Below the pieces are notes generated by a model that was not told the DNA's origin, did not search any database, and saw nothing but the letters and a program-made list of their open reading frames with translations. Both the position numbers and the translations under genes were made by a program. From Chondrus crispus (lineage: Eukaryota > Rhodophyta > Florideophyceae > Gigartinales > Gigartinaceae), in assembly GCF_000350225.1 (NCBI RefSeq), contig NW_005179204.1:1-64000 (forward strand): DNA of 64,000 bases. The letters are read 5' to 3'. Below, one piece after another: positions 9,785 through 20,186 of this stretch (within the stretch, counting starts at the first letter, position 1; each line of letters starts with the position of its first letter).

Positions 9785-12225
9785 CTATCCCAAGAGCTTC
9801 ACATTTGAAACCATCCTCCCATAACTAGGGATTCCCAAACAGGTGACGCAGTTGACACTGCGGAGAGATGTGACCCTTTTTTCGACAAAGATCGCATGAA
9901 TAACCGCGCTTCTACTTTGCCGCCGAACCTCTCTCAAACCACCGCTTCCTGCGAACACCAGCATTTTAACCGGACGCCCTCGCGGCGGTGGCAATGCTTT
10001 GGGAGTAGTGAAGTTAGTCCCGGCGATGAATGAAACCTTTGCGCGTGATATTACGCTATCAACGTCTGACTGGGATGGTAGAGTAAACAATACATCTTTA
10101 TATAGCTCGCTTCATGTGGCGGCTAGATTCTTTTCCGCAATAAAACGGTGAATGTTAGCCGTTCCATACTTCTCGCACAGCACTGCAACTCCATGGAAGC
10201 ATGGAATACCATCGGCATTGGACGAATACCCGCAGCAAACCGGCGGCTTTTGCCGCGCATCTGACAAACGTACCCGACGCTGTAGTGCTCCATCTGTGCA
10301 GCTTGTCACAGTTGCTTCAATTTCCGCAGTTCCATCCACGAAGGAAACTGTTTCCAGATACCATCGGGACAGTTGAATCAAAGTAGCAATCTTCTTCTCG
10401 ACGGCCGGGGTTACTGGACTTGTACATGACTGTGAAGCAGATTGGCGTTTGAGGAATCGGGACCGTTGCGTCAAAACCCCTTTGTTAATCATCTTTTGCG
10501 GTTCAACGGAGCGAATGTGGTTTCGCTAAGAGACGCTCATCTGACTTTCCGCCCCTTGGGAGGTGACGATTATGTCCTCCAACCGCGAGTAAGCGTTGTA
10601 AAGCTCGGACGGTTCGAATTTGCCCAGATATTGCTTCTGCGCCTCTGTGTACTCAGCCACGATGGCATCCACTGCCGGTCTGGATGGTGCATGCAGCGCC
10701 CGCTCGTATAGAGACAACCCAATTGCCTTCGTCTCTCCAAGCTTAACTCCCATGTTTTTGCGTACGTGTAGGGGGACCAAGAACATCTTCGCCTGATTGA
10801 AACTTCTTTATACGCCTTGTCGATGCTCTTCTCTTGGTCAACGATGGTGGTGCGTTCTGCGACGTCGAACCCGGGTATCTCCTTGCATGCCTCAAAGACG
10901 GTTCTCCAGTACTCGTAACTCTCAGCTCCGACGAAGTGGGCAAACACCAGTGGCAGGAGGTGCATGTTCGTGTCGTACGTTACAACCTCGAATGTAGTCC
11001 CGTACGATTGCGGTCCCACCCCGTCACAGTGAGCCGCATCTGCTGCTGCTGTCTTACGCCCAAGAGCACAATAACGAGCAGCAACGCTCGGCACGAATAA
11101 GAGCCCACCGTAGTAGCGACCGTCTTCTGCAATATCCGACATGTCAATCACCTCTTCGTTGAATTTGGCGTCCTCTGGGATGTTTTCGCCTTCTTGCACT
11201 GTTGGAAGATGTGCTTGGCAGACCGGATTCTCTGCTGCTTCATCTCCGAACCGTCGACAATGAAGATACGAACGGTGTGCCCACAGTTGCGCAGCAATTC
11301 AGCATACCCCTCCATGCTTGCCATATCGACAGCCCGAGATGCGTCCATATGTCCCAACAGCTCGACGCGTACGGAGCGATAGTGGCTACCCGGCGGTTGG
11401 GGCTTGTAAATTTGCTTTGCCCTTACCAGCGCAGCGATAGTTTTCGCCGAGATGTTTGGATTGCTCGTAGCCTCGCTCTGAATGGCATGAGCAACCTGCA
11501 AGGGATATATGCCGGCATGCAGTGACCGCGCCTCCTACTTTCTTGCTGCTCCTCTTCCCCGCTCACATTTTGCCCGCTGCATTCGTTGGAGTGCTCCGTA
11601 AACCTATTTAGTTTCCAAAGACCTGAGCGAGGCTGCCAATGGAACACAATTGAAGCATGACATGTCGTGTTGCGGCATTTCATTCTCACTCTTTCCCACG
11701 TTGGGGAAATGTTTACACCCATCTGAACCCCGACAAAAGCCGTGTATGCTCGAATCAATTGCTCACATTGCCAGCGAAACTCCATTGGCATGCCAACCTC
11801 CGGGATAATCCCGACACATCGGCGCAGCTTCCATATACGCGCTCCCACTTGCTCGGCCTTGAGGGCAAGCTTCGCACGTTGCATCGTGCGGTATTTAGAG
11901 GCACGCTTCTGTTCAGAACGATTTCGTTCTAGAGCAGAGTCTTTGCTATCTGCAGATTTTTTCCCGCGCACGGTATTACTTGGCGTCGCGGAAAATTCGT
12001 CACCCCCCGCGTGTCCACTTGCGGAACTGTCACCACTCTCTCCTCGCATGAAATCCGTGTCACCCCTCGACTGGGCCGCGTCCTCCATGTCCTCACTCAT
12101 TCCTGCGAGCCTGGCAATAACAGCATCGTCACCATCTCCAATTACGTAATTTGCAGGGGCATAATACGCATCTTTGTCCCTTTCTTCGCTGCCACTCTCA
12201 CTCTCAGGGCCATCCTCGTCTTCAT
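9785..12225 (-). pseudogene. MULE-type (Mutator-like) DNA transposase relic
   Basis: Pieces appear on the minus strand in domain order but in different frames. An acidic N-terminus (12225-11490) carries Cys residues of a FAR1/MULE-type DNA-binding region (RMKCRNTTCHASIVFHW ... HSNEC). The catalytic core (11199-10700) has DGVGPQSYGTTFEVVTYD and DQEKSIDKAYKEV, the first two Asp positions expected of the MULE DDE fold. A SWIM zinc finger follows (CCGYSSNADGIPCFHG, near 10220-10160). A CCHC knuckle (CDLCRKKGH...C) can be read in another frame near 9860. Frames change near 11490, 11190 and 10750, and stops occur near 10526 and 10112, so no functional transposase is made. The N-terminal coding sequence is cut exactly at 12225 by the LTR of gypsy element 2, so the MULE predates that insertion. 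No terminal inverted repeats were found. Confidence 0.8.
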
Positions 12226-12837
12226 TGTAGCATATCCGCCTCCCTAAATTATATTTAGATTAGATTTATAACAGTAGAGCCCGAGCTCTACAGTACCTCA
12301 GTGCGCGCGCACACGTGTACCCCACGTGTACGGGGGCGCGCGCGCACACACGTGTACAACACGTGTGCTGCCAGCCCCGACGGCTGACAGCACTGCAGTG
12401 CAGGCCGACCTGCACTACTGTAATGTTATGATAGGTGACCCTGTACATTAAATATGAGCGGACCGCCGGCGGTGGAGGACGACAAGCACGGACTTGTCAA
12501 GGATCCTCCACCTTGGTCCGCCCGCTTACTTTTAGGTACTTCCGTCCGTTTTACCTAGGAGTAGCACCGCGCGCGGGTTGAGGACGCGCATAGCACGCCC
12601 ACGAGCCGGCTCCGCCTCCGCCCGTCGGTACTGGAACGTCACCCAGTACCGCTCCGGGGCGTCGAGGCGTAGAACCGCTCGCGCGTGCGCGCGTCCTCCC
12701 CGATCCCGCTCTACCACCGCTACCTCGAGCCCGTGCTCGGTACCGTGGGTGGGCCGTGCTTCTGTCTTCCCGCCGATCGGGGTCTTTCCGAACTGTCAGT
12801 ACTCACCCCCCTCGTCGTTGGGGGTGATTATACTACA
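12226..12837 (+). repeat. 5' LTR of gypsy element 2 (612 bp)
   Basis: Starts TGTAGCATATCCGCC and ends GATTATACTACA. U3 has hairpins at 12274-12291, 12367-12391 and 12398-12415, each with the loop CCGA, plus CACGTG palindromes. A TATA-like TTAAATAT lies at 12448-12455. It is closest to the inverted LTR at 9075-9684, closer in U3 than to its own 3' LTR. Confidence 0.9.
12459..12520 (+). promoter_or_regulatory. TAR-like stem-loop at the presumed transcript start
   Basis: An outer stem CGGACC/GGTCCG, a middle stem GGTGGAGGA/TCCTCCACC and an inner stem GACAAG/CTTGTC (loop CACGGA) nest within 62 bases. The structure begins 4 bases after the TATA-like element, so it would lie at or near the 5' end of the RNA or in the core promoter. 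The other LTR copies keep the inner and outer stems. Function is inferred only. Confidence 0.5.
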
Positions 12838-12838
12838 G

Positions 12839-12851
12839 TGGTCTCCCGACC
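12839..12851 (+). other. Primer-binding site of gypsy element 2
   Basis: TGGTCTCCCGACC, one base after the LTR, identical to that of element 1. It would pair with a tRNA 3' end ending CCA; the tRNA is not identified. Confidence 0.7.
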
Positions 12852-12914
12852 TAGAAGACTCTCACGATCGAACCGAGAAGACTATCGTTTACCTCCGCGT
12901 CCGTACGCGTCGAG

Positions 12915-15475
12915 ATGAGTGGCGAATATCCCACCTCGATTCGCTCGGAGCCCGCCGATGTGCGAGAGGCCGCGCTCCGCGTCCGAGTCGGCGACGGCGA
13001 CGCTGGTCCCCGAGACCGCGAACCGTCGCCCGGCTTCTCCGAAGGACGCGCTCGCGCGATGTACGATTGCATCGCGGAGTATATCGAAGATGTCCGAACA
13101 TCCCTCCGTATCGACGTCTCCGACAGCGTCTACGCCCGCTGTATGGATGAGTTGCGCTCCCTCCGCGAAGGAAGGTTTGAGCGCGTAACTCAGTCCTTGG
13201 AGAACCTGCGCGCTCTCGTCGACCAGCTCCAGTCCCGTTTGGTACTGGTCGAAGAGGCGCGCATCGATTCCCCCGCCATGGACGTTGCGGGTCGACCCGC
13301 GAGTGCAAACTCCGGGGTCCGACGCGACCCGCAACCCTTCCCATCAGCCGAACAGATGGGAGTGTTCGCGCACATGGCGGCGGAGCTCAACTCAACGCGC
13401 CGCCGTGCCCGTGAGATGGAACAGACCTCGGCCGAGAGGCCGCCCGGAGCCCCCTCGAGTGGGCCCGGTGCCACTGTTCCTCCGGGCGCATCCGGAGCGC
13501 AGGAATGGCCCCCGACTGGAGCCCTCACCAGTCGGAGGGCGGAGGACATCAAGCCGACGGCGGACGCGAACTTCGCGTCCGAGACTCAAGCCCTGCCGTA
13601 TGCATCCGGAAGCATGCGGCAGTCCCGACGGGTACCGGACGAACCCGACCGTGGCCGTGGAGGAGTCGCCCGCGGATCAGGGGAACCGATTCTCCCCTTC
13701 GATCCTCGCTGGGGCGGCTACCAGCCAGCGGATCTTACCGCGCATCCCGGCCCCGTCGACGTCCGAACGTTGCCCGTCACGCCGTTCGGAACGCTGGGCC
13801 CCGCTGAACCCGGGCTCGAGCCCGTCCACACCATGATACAGGAGTTCAGCGCCGTCATGAACTACCGCATGTATCGGTTGGACAACACCTCGAGGCTCGT
13901 TACCTCGGGTGACGCCGGGCGGATCGCGAAGTACGTCCAACGCTGCCGTGGGCTCCGTCCCACGATGAAGAGCTTCGACGGTACTGACGCGATTCAGTTG
14001 CTCCCGTTTCTGAAGGATATCCGGATAACCTTCAATGCCCAGCACCTGACCGAAGGTGTGGCAATCCGTGTCTTCGCTCACTTCCTCGAGCGGGACGCGG
14101 AGCGGTTGTATACGAGTTACACCATGCGCGGCCTCCGCGCCGGCCAGCTCCACGACGACACGAGCTGGCCTGGCCTCGTCAACCAATTTATCAAACGCTA
14201 CCTAACCGACGACGTGTTGGGGGAAGCGTTTGACGCTGTCGCGTCGGCGCGACAGCTTCCTCACGAAACCGAGAACACGTTCGCAGACCGGCTGGAATCC
14301 GCCGCGTTCCAATGCACGGCCGTGTTCTCAGAACAAGCTCTCGCGCACTACTTCGTGCGCGGGCTGTCCACTGCGACCCGGGCCGCAGTGGCAGAGACGA
14401 TGCAAGGTTGCCCGGACAACAGAAGACCGAACTCTCAACGATTCGCCGTATCGCAACGGCCGAGGGTACAACCTACCGCGCCCGTCGCGGGTTGCCGCTG
14501 CCGGACCCGAAGCCGGCAGCGAAGGGAGTCCGAACTCCAAGGTCACACGGAACGAGTTCGCCGGCGACCGCCCTCCACATTGGAGAAGATGAGTGGCAGG
14601 CCGACCCTGTCCTCATCACGCAAGGCTTCGACCGGGCAGGAGGCCGACCCCCTACGCCAGCTTCCACCGGTTCGACCGGAAGCTTCGCAACGGCATTCGC
14701 ACACACGCCGAGGGCCACGGGTGGTCCGAACCACAACATGGCCGAGCTGGATATCTCCGGTCGAGAAGGAGACCGCGGGCTGCCTAACGTGCCTCGACTC
14801 ACCGATGAGGAGGCACGCCACGCGGCGACTTTCGCGTCGACCGATGGCAGCGCGTACATTTGTTGGCTGTGCCGGACGTACGGCCACGCCATGTATGCGT
14901 GCCCGTTCCTGTCGCCTGAACAACGTCAGTTCACGGCGTACAGGAACTACCGCTATCAGATGGAGACGCGCCCCGGAATGCGCAATCTCATCCAGCAGTC
15001 TACGCGGGCAGACCGAGGCCCGCGTCGAGGTGACCCGAGCCGATCGGGTGGGGGCGTCCGTTTTGCCCCTCGTGAAGGCGGGTACCGATACCCGGGGACC
15101 GATCAAAGGGATCGACGTGACCCTCGTCGGATGGATATGCGATATCCCCGTCGAGATGGGCGAGGCGACCGGGGCCGACCCCCGTTGCCCCAAGGGGTAC
15201 AGAACGCCATCATGTACCTCCAAGACTGGGCTGGTGAGACGCACCCCCAGCCCACGGAAGGAGGCGGAGGGGAGCCCGTTCTCTCCGCCCCTCGAGTATT
15301 GCAACGGCCGGACGTTGCAATCCAAGGCCACGAAGTATCCGATTACTTCGTAGAAGATGGCCAGTCGGGGTGGGGAAACCGTCCCCATCCGCACGGCCAA
15401 GGGCCCGTCGACGCGCTAGCTAACGATAGCCAAGCGAATAGCACTGACAGCTCGGGTAGTTCGAAAAACCCGTAA
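12915..15475 (+). pseudogene. gag: Ty3/gypsy gag, element 2 (one frameshift)
   Basis: ATG at 12915 begins MSGEYPTSIRSEPAD. The frame runs through an N-terminal helical part with Leu heptads (LENLRALVDQLQSRLVLVEE, about residues 93-112) and the capsid-like region up to about 14400. There a single A is missing relative to element 1, and the product continues in the next frame from 14405 to the TAA at 15473-15475. The second part contains the CCHC knuckle (CWLCRTYGHAMYAC, near 14860-14905) and an Arg/Gly/Pro-rich nucleic-acid-binding tail. The intact protein would be about 850 residues, long for a gypsy gag. The original frame is still open to 15353, so the truncated product would carry an unrelated tail and lack the zinc knuckle. 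Confidence 0.85.
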
Positions 15476-15509
15476 AGACGGTTACGTTCGCGCGGTCGCG
15501 TGAACCGTC
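15463..15509 (+). promoter_or_regulatory. Putative -1 ribosomal frameshift signal between gag and pol
   Basis: The gag frame ends TCG AAA AAC CCG TAA. The A-run at 15464-15468 is followed eight bases later by a hairpin (15477-15509) with stem GACGGTT/AACCGTC and inner CGCG pairing. The pol frame is -1 relative to gag and is open across the gag stop. Gypsy element 4 has the same layout (41678-41724) with a longer A-run and altered but still paired stem bases. Confidence 0.6.
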
Positions 15510-15621
15510 TTGTCAAACCAACCTTGACCCGCCCCTATTTGTCCCCGGCGGGGGAGGGGAATGTTTACCGATATTATTCCCCTCAACCCTGCAGAAGCGC
15601 ACCGAGACACCCGTAAGCTCG

Positions 15622-18600
15622 GTGCGAAAGGACGAAGACGCTGAGGCAACCGTGAGCCCGGCGCACATGGAGGAAGGCATTGTGGCAACCGTGAGCCAAG
15701 TGCCTAACAAGAAGCGCATCGAACGCGCCAGCGGCCCGACCCAGGGGGACCCGGGGCCGCCAGAAGAATTCAAGCCGCGTACGAACGCGACTTGTCGCGG
15801 GGACGCGGCCGACCGAAGGGCGCCCCGCGACCAAGGCCGAAGGACGCGGAAGAGAAGTCGGAACCGGCGCCGGCGGCCCCGGCGGAACGATCTCGCCGAG
15901 CCGGGCGCGCCGAAGGTGGTCGACGGCGTCATTTGCCTTATGACGTCGAAGATTTACAACGTCCTCGGCTCGATAGCTACGGAGGGAAATGCCTTCAAGC
16001 CCCGCACGATCGCCGTTGATACGTGCTCAGGGTACAATCTGGTGAGGAAGGCGGACCTTCCTCCCGATTGGTCGCGGTACGTCATCCGCGACGCGCCACT
16101 GCCCCGATTGGCAGGCGCGAATAGCAACCCGCTTAAGCTCTCGGCCGTCGTACGCCTGGCCGTGCGGTTGAGGAACACGACGTTCCGAATTCCGTTCGTC
16201 GTGGCGGACCAGCTCGCCGTGCCGGTCCTCCTTGGTACGGCCTTCATCGATACACACGTACGAAGTATCGACATCGAAGCTCAACGGTTGGAGCTCCGCC
16301 AAGGTGGCTCCGTTGCCATCGTCGACGGGAAGGGCGAGCCGACTCCCCCAACCAGGCGGCACGGACGTCAGACAAGCCGGGCTGACGCACGCGACGAAGC
16401 CCCGCAGGCGATCCGAATCGCCCGCTGGGTTACCATTCCCGCGAGGTCGCAGGCCCGTGTGCGCGTCACCACGGCGGGGAGGGGCCTCGTGTTTATGGAG
16501 CCGAAGCCATCACTCCAACACCGACATGGAGTGAGGCTGACGAACGGCGTCGCCGAGGTCCTGCCGAACCAGACCTTCGACGTCATCGTCGCGAACTTTT
16601 CGCGACGGGAAAGGCGGCTTCCGAAACACACCATCGTGGGATACGCTAAACGCAACCCCCTCGCAATCCTGACGCCTGAACGCCGCGTCGCCGAGGGGAT
16701 CGCACACGCGCTACACCTCACCGACTTGACCGATCAAGTCGGAACGGCAGGAGCTGGTCGACCAGGCTCCGCCCAGGGGGCAACCGTTGAGGAGAGAGGA
16801 GCCAGTACGGACGGCCGACTGGTGAAGTGCCCGCCGCCGGAAGGGGGCACTGCACCCGCCTCTAAAAAGGATCCCGAAAATCCGCCCGAGGATTGGGAAA
16901 GAGAAATCGACTTGTCATACGTCGATAGTGACAAGTTCCGGGGCCACGTGCTCGAGATGCTCCGTAAGCACTCGAGTCTGTGGAGCGGGGCGCTCGGAAC
17001 GATCCGAGCGACCGAACACCGCATTCCCCTCGAGCCGGGTACGAAGCCGATACGTTCAATGCCCTACCGAAAGGGGCCGGCTATGCGTGAGATGGTCGCC
17101 AAGGAAGTCGACAAAATGTTGAACGCAGGGGTAATCGAACCCGCGAGCACCGAGTGGGTGTCTCCCGTGGTGCTCGTACCGAAGAAAGACGGCTCTCTTC
17201 GGTTCTGCGTGGACTACCGGCGTCTCAACGCGAAGACTGCAGCGGATTCGTATCCGCTGCCACGGATGGACGACTGCATCGATTCGCTCGGAGATGCAGC
17301 CGTCTTCACGACGTTGGACTGCAATTCCGGTTATTGGCAGATCCCCGTCGCTCCGGAAGACCGGGACAAGACCACGTTCACTACGCATATGGGAACGTTT
17401 CGCCATTTGCGTATGCCGTTCGGGCTAAAAGGGGCACCGGCCACCTTCCAACGTGCCCTCGACATCATCCTATCTGGCGTCCGATGGCAGATATGCCTCG
17501 TCTACCTGGATGATGTCATCGTGTTCTCCCGTACGCACGGAGAACACGCGAAGCATCTCGACACTGTCTTGAGCTTGTTGAGGAGCGCCGGAATCTCCCT
17601 CAAGCTCAAGAAGTGTAGCTTTTTCCAACCGAAGGTGCATTACTTGGGGCACGTCATTTCCCCAGGTAAGCTGAGCGTCGCCGAAGCGGCGGCGGACGCC
17701 TTCAAGACGTTCACGTTTCCGAGGACGTTGACGCAGGTGCGCTCGTACCTCGGAGCGTGCAACGTCTACCGCCGCTTCGTGAAGGGGTTCGCGAAAATTG
17801 CGCGCCCATTAACGGACATGACGCGCAAGGACGCGGACCCCAACTTCGACGACCCGACCGAGCTGCAACTTCAAGCGTTCGAAGCGTTGAAGGAGCGGAT
17901 GATTTCCCCGCCGATCCTAGCATTGCCGCGGTACGGTCGGCCGTACATGATCGACACTGATGCTAGTGCCTATCAACTGGGCTGTACGTTGCTCCAGGAA
18001 CACGAAGGCGCCAACGACTGGCGCCCCGTGGGGTATTGGTCGTACTCACTGTCCGATAGTGAGCGCAACTACAGCGCTACGGAACGCGAGTGCTTTGCCG
18101 TAGTGTGGGCCGTACGCACACTACGGCCGTACATCGAAGGTACCAAGTTCACCGTCCGGACGGACCATGATGCCCTCCGATGGCTTATGTCCCTCACGGA
18201 GAGCTCCGGAAGGCTTACCCGGTGGCGACTGCGGTTGGCGGAATACGACTTCACCATCCAGTACCGCCCCGGGCGCGTGCACCAGGTGCCCGATGCCCTG
18301 TCACGCCTCGTGTCGCCAAGAGTCACCGACGACCCTCGCCCAGTCGTCGAGGTGGATGACGACATTCCCACCTTCGATGCCGGTACGACCGTCCGTGACA
18401 TGTCGGACGAGCTCGCGGACCACGTCTGTACCGCGAGCTGCGATCACAAGGCCGTCCATGTCTTCGTGACAACAAGGAACCAAGCCGGATCGCGAAGAGG
18501 GTCGCGCATCCGTACGCGCGACGAGCCGAGGGGCGACGACGAGGCCCCCGCTCTTGAAGGACCCACCTCGTTCTGGAAGGAGAACGACGAGTTCGACGCT

Positions 18601-20175
18601 GTCGACATCGAGCGCGCCGGACAACCCGAAGTTGGCGCGCCCGCCTCCACGGTCGCCCCTCCGCAGGACGACCTTCCGGCCCCTCTTACGCTAGAGGAGA
18701 TAGCCGAAGAGCAACGCGTGGATGACTTCTGCCAGACCGTACTGGCACGACAGTCAGAGTCCAGGGACTCCGCGTTCTTCGAAGACCACCACGGGGTGCT
18801 CAAACGGAGACACCCCTTCGACCCTGACATCGTGCAGGTCGTGGTGCCACGGACGCTACGGGCTCGGCTTCTCCAGCTCTGCCACACACCAACCATCGCA
18901 GGGCACCCGGGCCAGAACCGTATGTACTTCGCGCTCCGTCGCGAGTACTACTGGCCCCATCTCGCTGCAGATGTCGCAGCTACGGTGCGAGGGTGCCGAA
19001 CATGCGCGATGAACCGTGTTAAGTTGCGGAAACACCTCAACCGTTTGAAGTTGTTTCCGGCAACACGGCCGCTTGAGAGCCTCGCCATCGACATCTTGGG
19101 ACCGCTACCCAAGACGAAGGCCGGGAAACGGTTCCTTCTCGTAATTACGGATCGTTTCACCAAGCTGACTCAAGTTGTGGCACTGCGGACCGTAACCGCG
19201 TACACGGTAGCCGTCGCGTTCTGCGACGCGTGGGTATTTAAATACGGCGTCCCACGCTCGCTACTGTCGGATAACAGACCGCAGTTTAACGCGAAGTTCT
19301 TCCACAGCACGTGCCGTGTCCTGGGGGTGACGAACTTGTACACTTCGGCGTACCACCCCCAGACGAACGGGCAGGTCGAGCGATACAACCGGACGATCGC
19401 TTCGATGTTACGGAATTACGTCGGCGAACATCAGGACGACTGGGACGTGTACGTGGGGCCGCTCACGTACGCGTACAACTCCCACGTACATCGTACGACG
19501 AGTACCACGCCCTTCGAGCTCGTCCTCAGCCGACCCCCGCCGGAGTTCTCTCTACGTAGAGCCGACGGTGACGCGCCCCCGTCCGACAGGGGCAGCGCGC
19601 GCGCTGAATTCCTCAAGACGTTGGACGACACGATCCAGAAGGCGTACGGGAGCCTGCGCCGGACGCAGGCTCGGTACAAGCGCGACTTCGATAAGCGCGT
19701 CAGACGGTTCAACGCACGTATCAAGCCAGGTAATTACGTCTACCTGAACCCCACCGATGGGGCAAAGACGTCTAACAAGCTCGCGTCGCCCGCCGTTGGG
19801 CCATACCGCGTACTCGCCAACGACCGGCGAACCATCACGATCGATCGTGATGGTGTCACCGAGCGCGTCTCCGCAGACCGCTGCGTGTACGCGCCACCAC
19901 CGACGGGCGCGCCACGGGCGAGTACGACAGCCCCAAGCGACCTTGCCGACAAGGTCACCGAGGGCACGCAGTATGCCGTGGAACGATTACTCCGGCATCG
20001 AGCCATGGAGGACGGAACAATCGAGTTCCTCATCAAGTGCGCGGATTACGACACGCCCACATGGACCGCCCGGACTCACGTTCCGGAGGAGTTGGTGTCT
20101 CGTTACGCCCAACGCCTCCGGAGACGCACCGGCAGGAACCTCACGTCTGACGTGAACGCGGACGTTCACGCTTGA
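15622..20175 (+). CDS. pol: Ty3/gypsy pol polyprotein with chromodomain (1517 residues), intact
   Basis: Domains in order: a basic linker; an aspartic protease with DTCSG at about residue 132 (Cys replaces the usual Gly of DTG); reverse transcriptase (VLVPKKDGSLRFCVDYR near 519, YLDD at about 627); RNase H (MIDTDAS near 776, TDHDALRWL near 850); integrase with an HHCC zinc-binding region (about 1086-1128), catalytic Asp in AIDILGPL (1156), Asp in LLSDNRPQF (1216) and Glu in QVERYNR (1252); and a C-terminal chromodomain-like fold (VERLLRHRAMEDGTIEFLIK...TW, about 1450-1495). SDNRPQF has Arg where SDNGPQF is usual, which may impair integrase. The first listed codon is a GTG; the frame is open upstream through the gag stop, so expression by -1 frameshifting from gag is more likely than an independent start. 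The chromodomain would direct integration to marked chromatin. Confidence 0.9.
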   Translation: MRKDEDAEATVSPAHMEEGIVATVSQVPNKKRIERASGPTQGDPGPPEEFKPRTNATCRGDAADRRAPRDQGRRTRKRSRNRRRRPRRNDLAEPGAPKVVDGVICLMTSKIYNVLGSIATEGNAFKPRTIAVDTCSGYNLVRKADLPPDWSRYVIRDAPLPRLAGANSNPLKLSAVVRLAVRLRNTTFRIPFVVADQLAVPVLLGTAFIDTHVRSIDIEAQRLELRQGGSVAIVDGKGEPTPPTRRHGRQTSRADARDEAPQAIRIARWVTIPARSQARVRVTTAGRGLVFMEPKPSLQHRHGVRLTNGVAEVLPNQTFDVIVANFSRRERRLPKHTIVGYAKRNPLAILTPERRVAEGIAHALHLTDLTDQVGTAGAGRPGSAQGATVEERGASTDGRLVKCPPPEGGTAPASKKDPENPPEDWEREIDLSYVDSDKFRGHVLEMLRKHSSLWSGALGTIRATEHRIPLEPGTKPIRSMPYRKGPAMREMVAKEVDKMLNAGVIEPASTEWVSPVVLVPKKDGSLRFCVDYRRLNAKTAADSYPLPRMDDCIDSLGDAAVFTTLDCNSGYWQIPVAPEDRDKTTFTTHMGTFRHLRMPFGLKGAPATFQRALDIILSGVRWQICLVYLDDVIVFSRTHGEHAKHLDTVLSLLRSAGISLKLKKCSFFQPKVHYLGHVISPGKLSVAEAAADAFKTFTFPRTLTQVRSYLGACNVYRRFVKGFAKIARPLTDMTRKDADPNFDDPTELQLQAFEALKERMISPPILALPRYGRPYMIDTDASAYQLGCTLLQEHEGANDWRPVGYWSYSLSDSERNYSATERECFAVVWAVRTLRPYIEGTKFTVRTDHDALRWLMSLTESSGRLTRWRLRLAEYDFTIQYRPGRVHQVPDALSRLVSPRVTDDPRPVVEVDDDIPTFDAGTTVRDMSDELADHVCTASCDHKAVHVFVTTRNQAGSRRGSRIRTRDEPRGDDEAPALEGPTSFWKENDEFDAVDIERAGQPEVGAPASTVAPPQDDLPAPLTLEEIAEEQRVDDFCQTVLARQSESRDSAFFEDHHGVLKRRHPFDPDIVQVVVPRTLRARLLQLCHTPTIAGHPGQNRMYFALRREYYWPHLAADVAATVRGCRTCAMNRVKLRKHLNRLKLFPATRPLESLAIDILGPLPKTKAGKRFLLVITDRFTKLTQVVALRTVTAYTVAVAFCDAWVFKYGVPRSLLSDNRPQFNAKFFHSTCRVLGVTNLYTSAYHPQTNGQVERYNRTIASMLRNYVGEHQDDWDVYVGPLTYAYNSHVHRTTSTTPFELVLSRPPPEFSLRRADGDAPPSDRGSARAEFLKTLDDTIQKAYGSLRRTQARYKRDFDKRVRRFNARIKPGNYVYLNPTDGAKTSNKLASPAVGPYRVLANDRRTITIDRDGVTERVSADRCVYAPPPTGAPRASTTAPSDLADKVTEGTQYAVERLLRHRAMEDGTIEFLIKCADYDTPTWTARTHVPEELVSRYAQRLRRRTGRNLTSDVNADVHA

Positions 20176-20186
20176 GAGGGGGGCCC
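20152..20186 (+). promoter_or_regulatory. Internal hairpin plus polypurine tract at the end of pol
   Basis: A perfect inverted repeat GTGAACG/CGTTCAC (20152-20169) overlaps the last pol codons and is followed by the purine run GAGAGGGGGG (20174-20183). An almost identical module precedes the 3' LTR at 26208. Purine tracts of this kind prime plus-strand DNA; an internal copy would be a central PPT. Confidence 0.6.
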
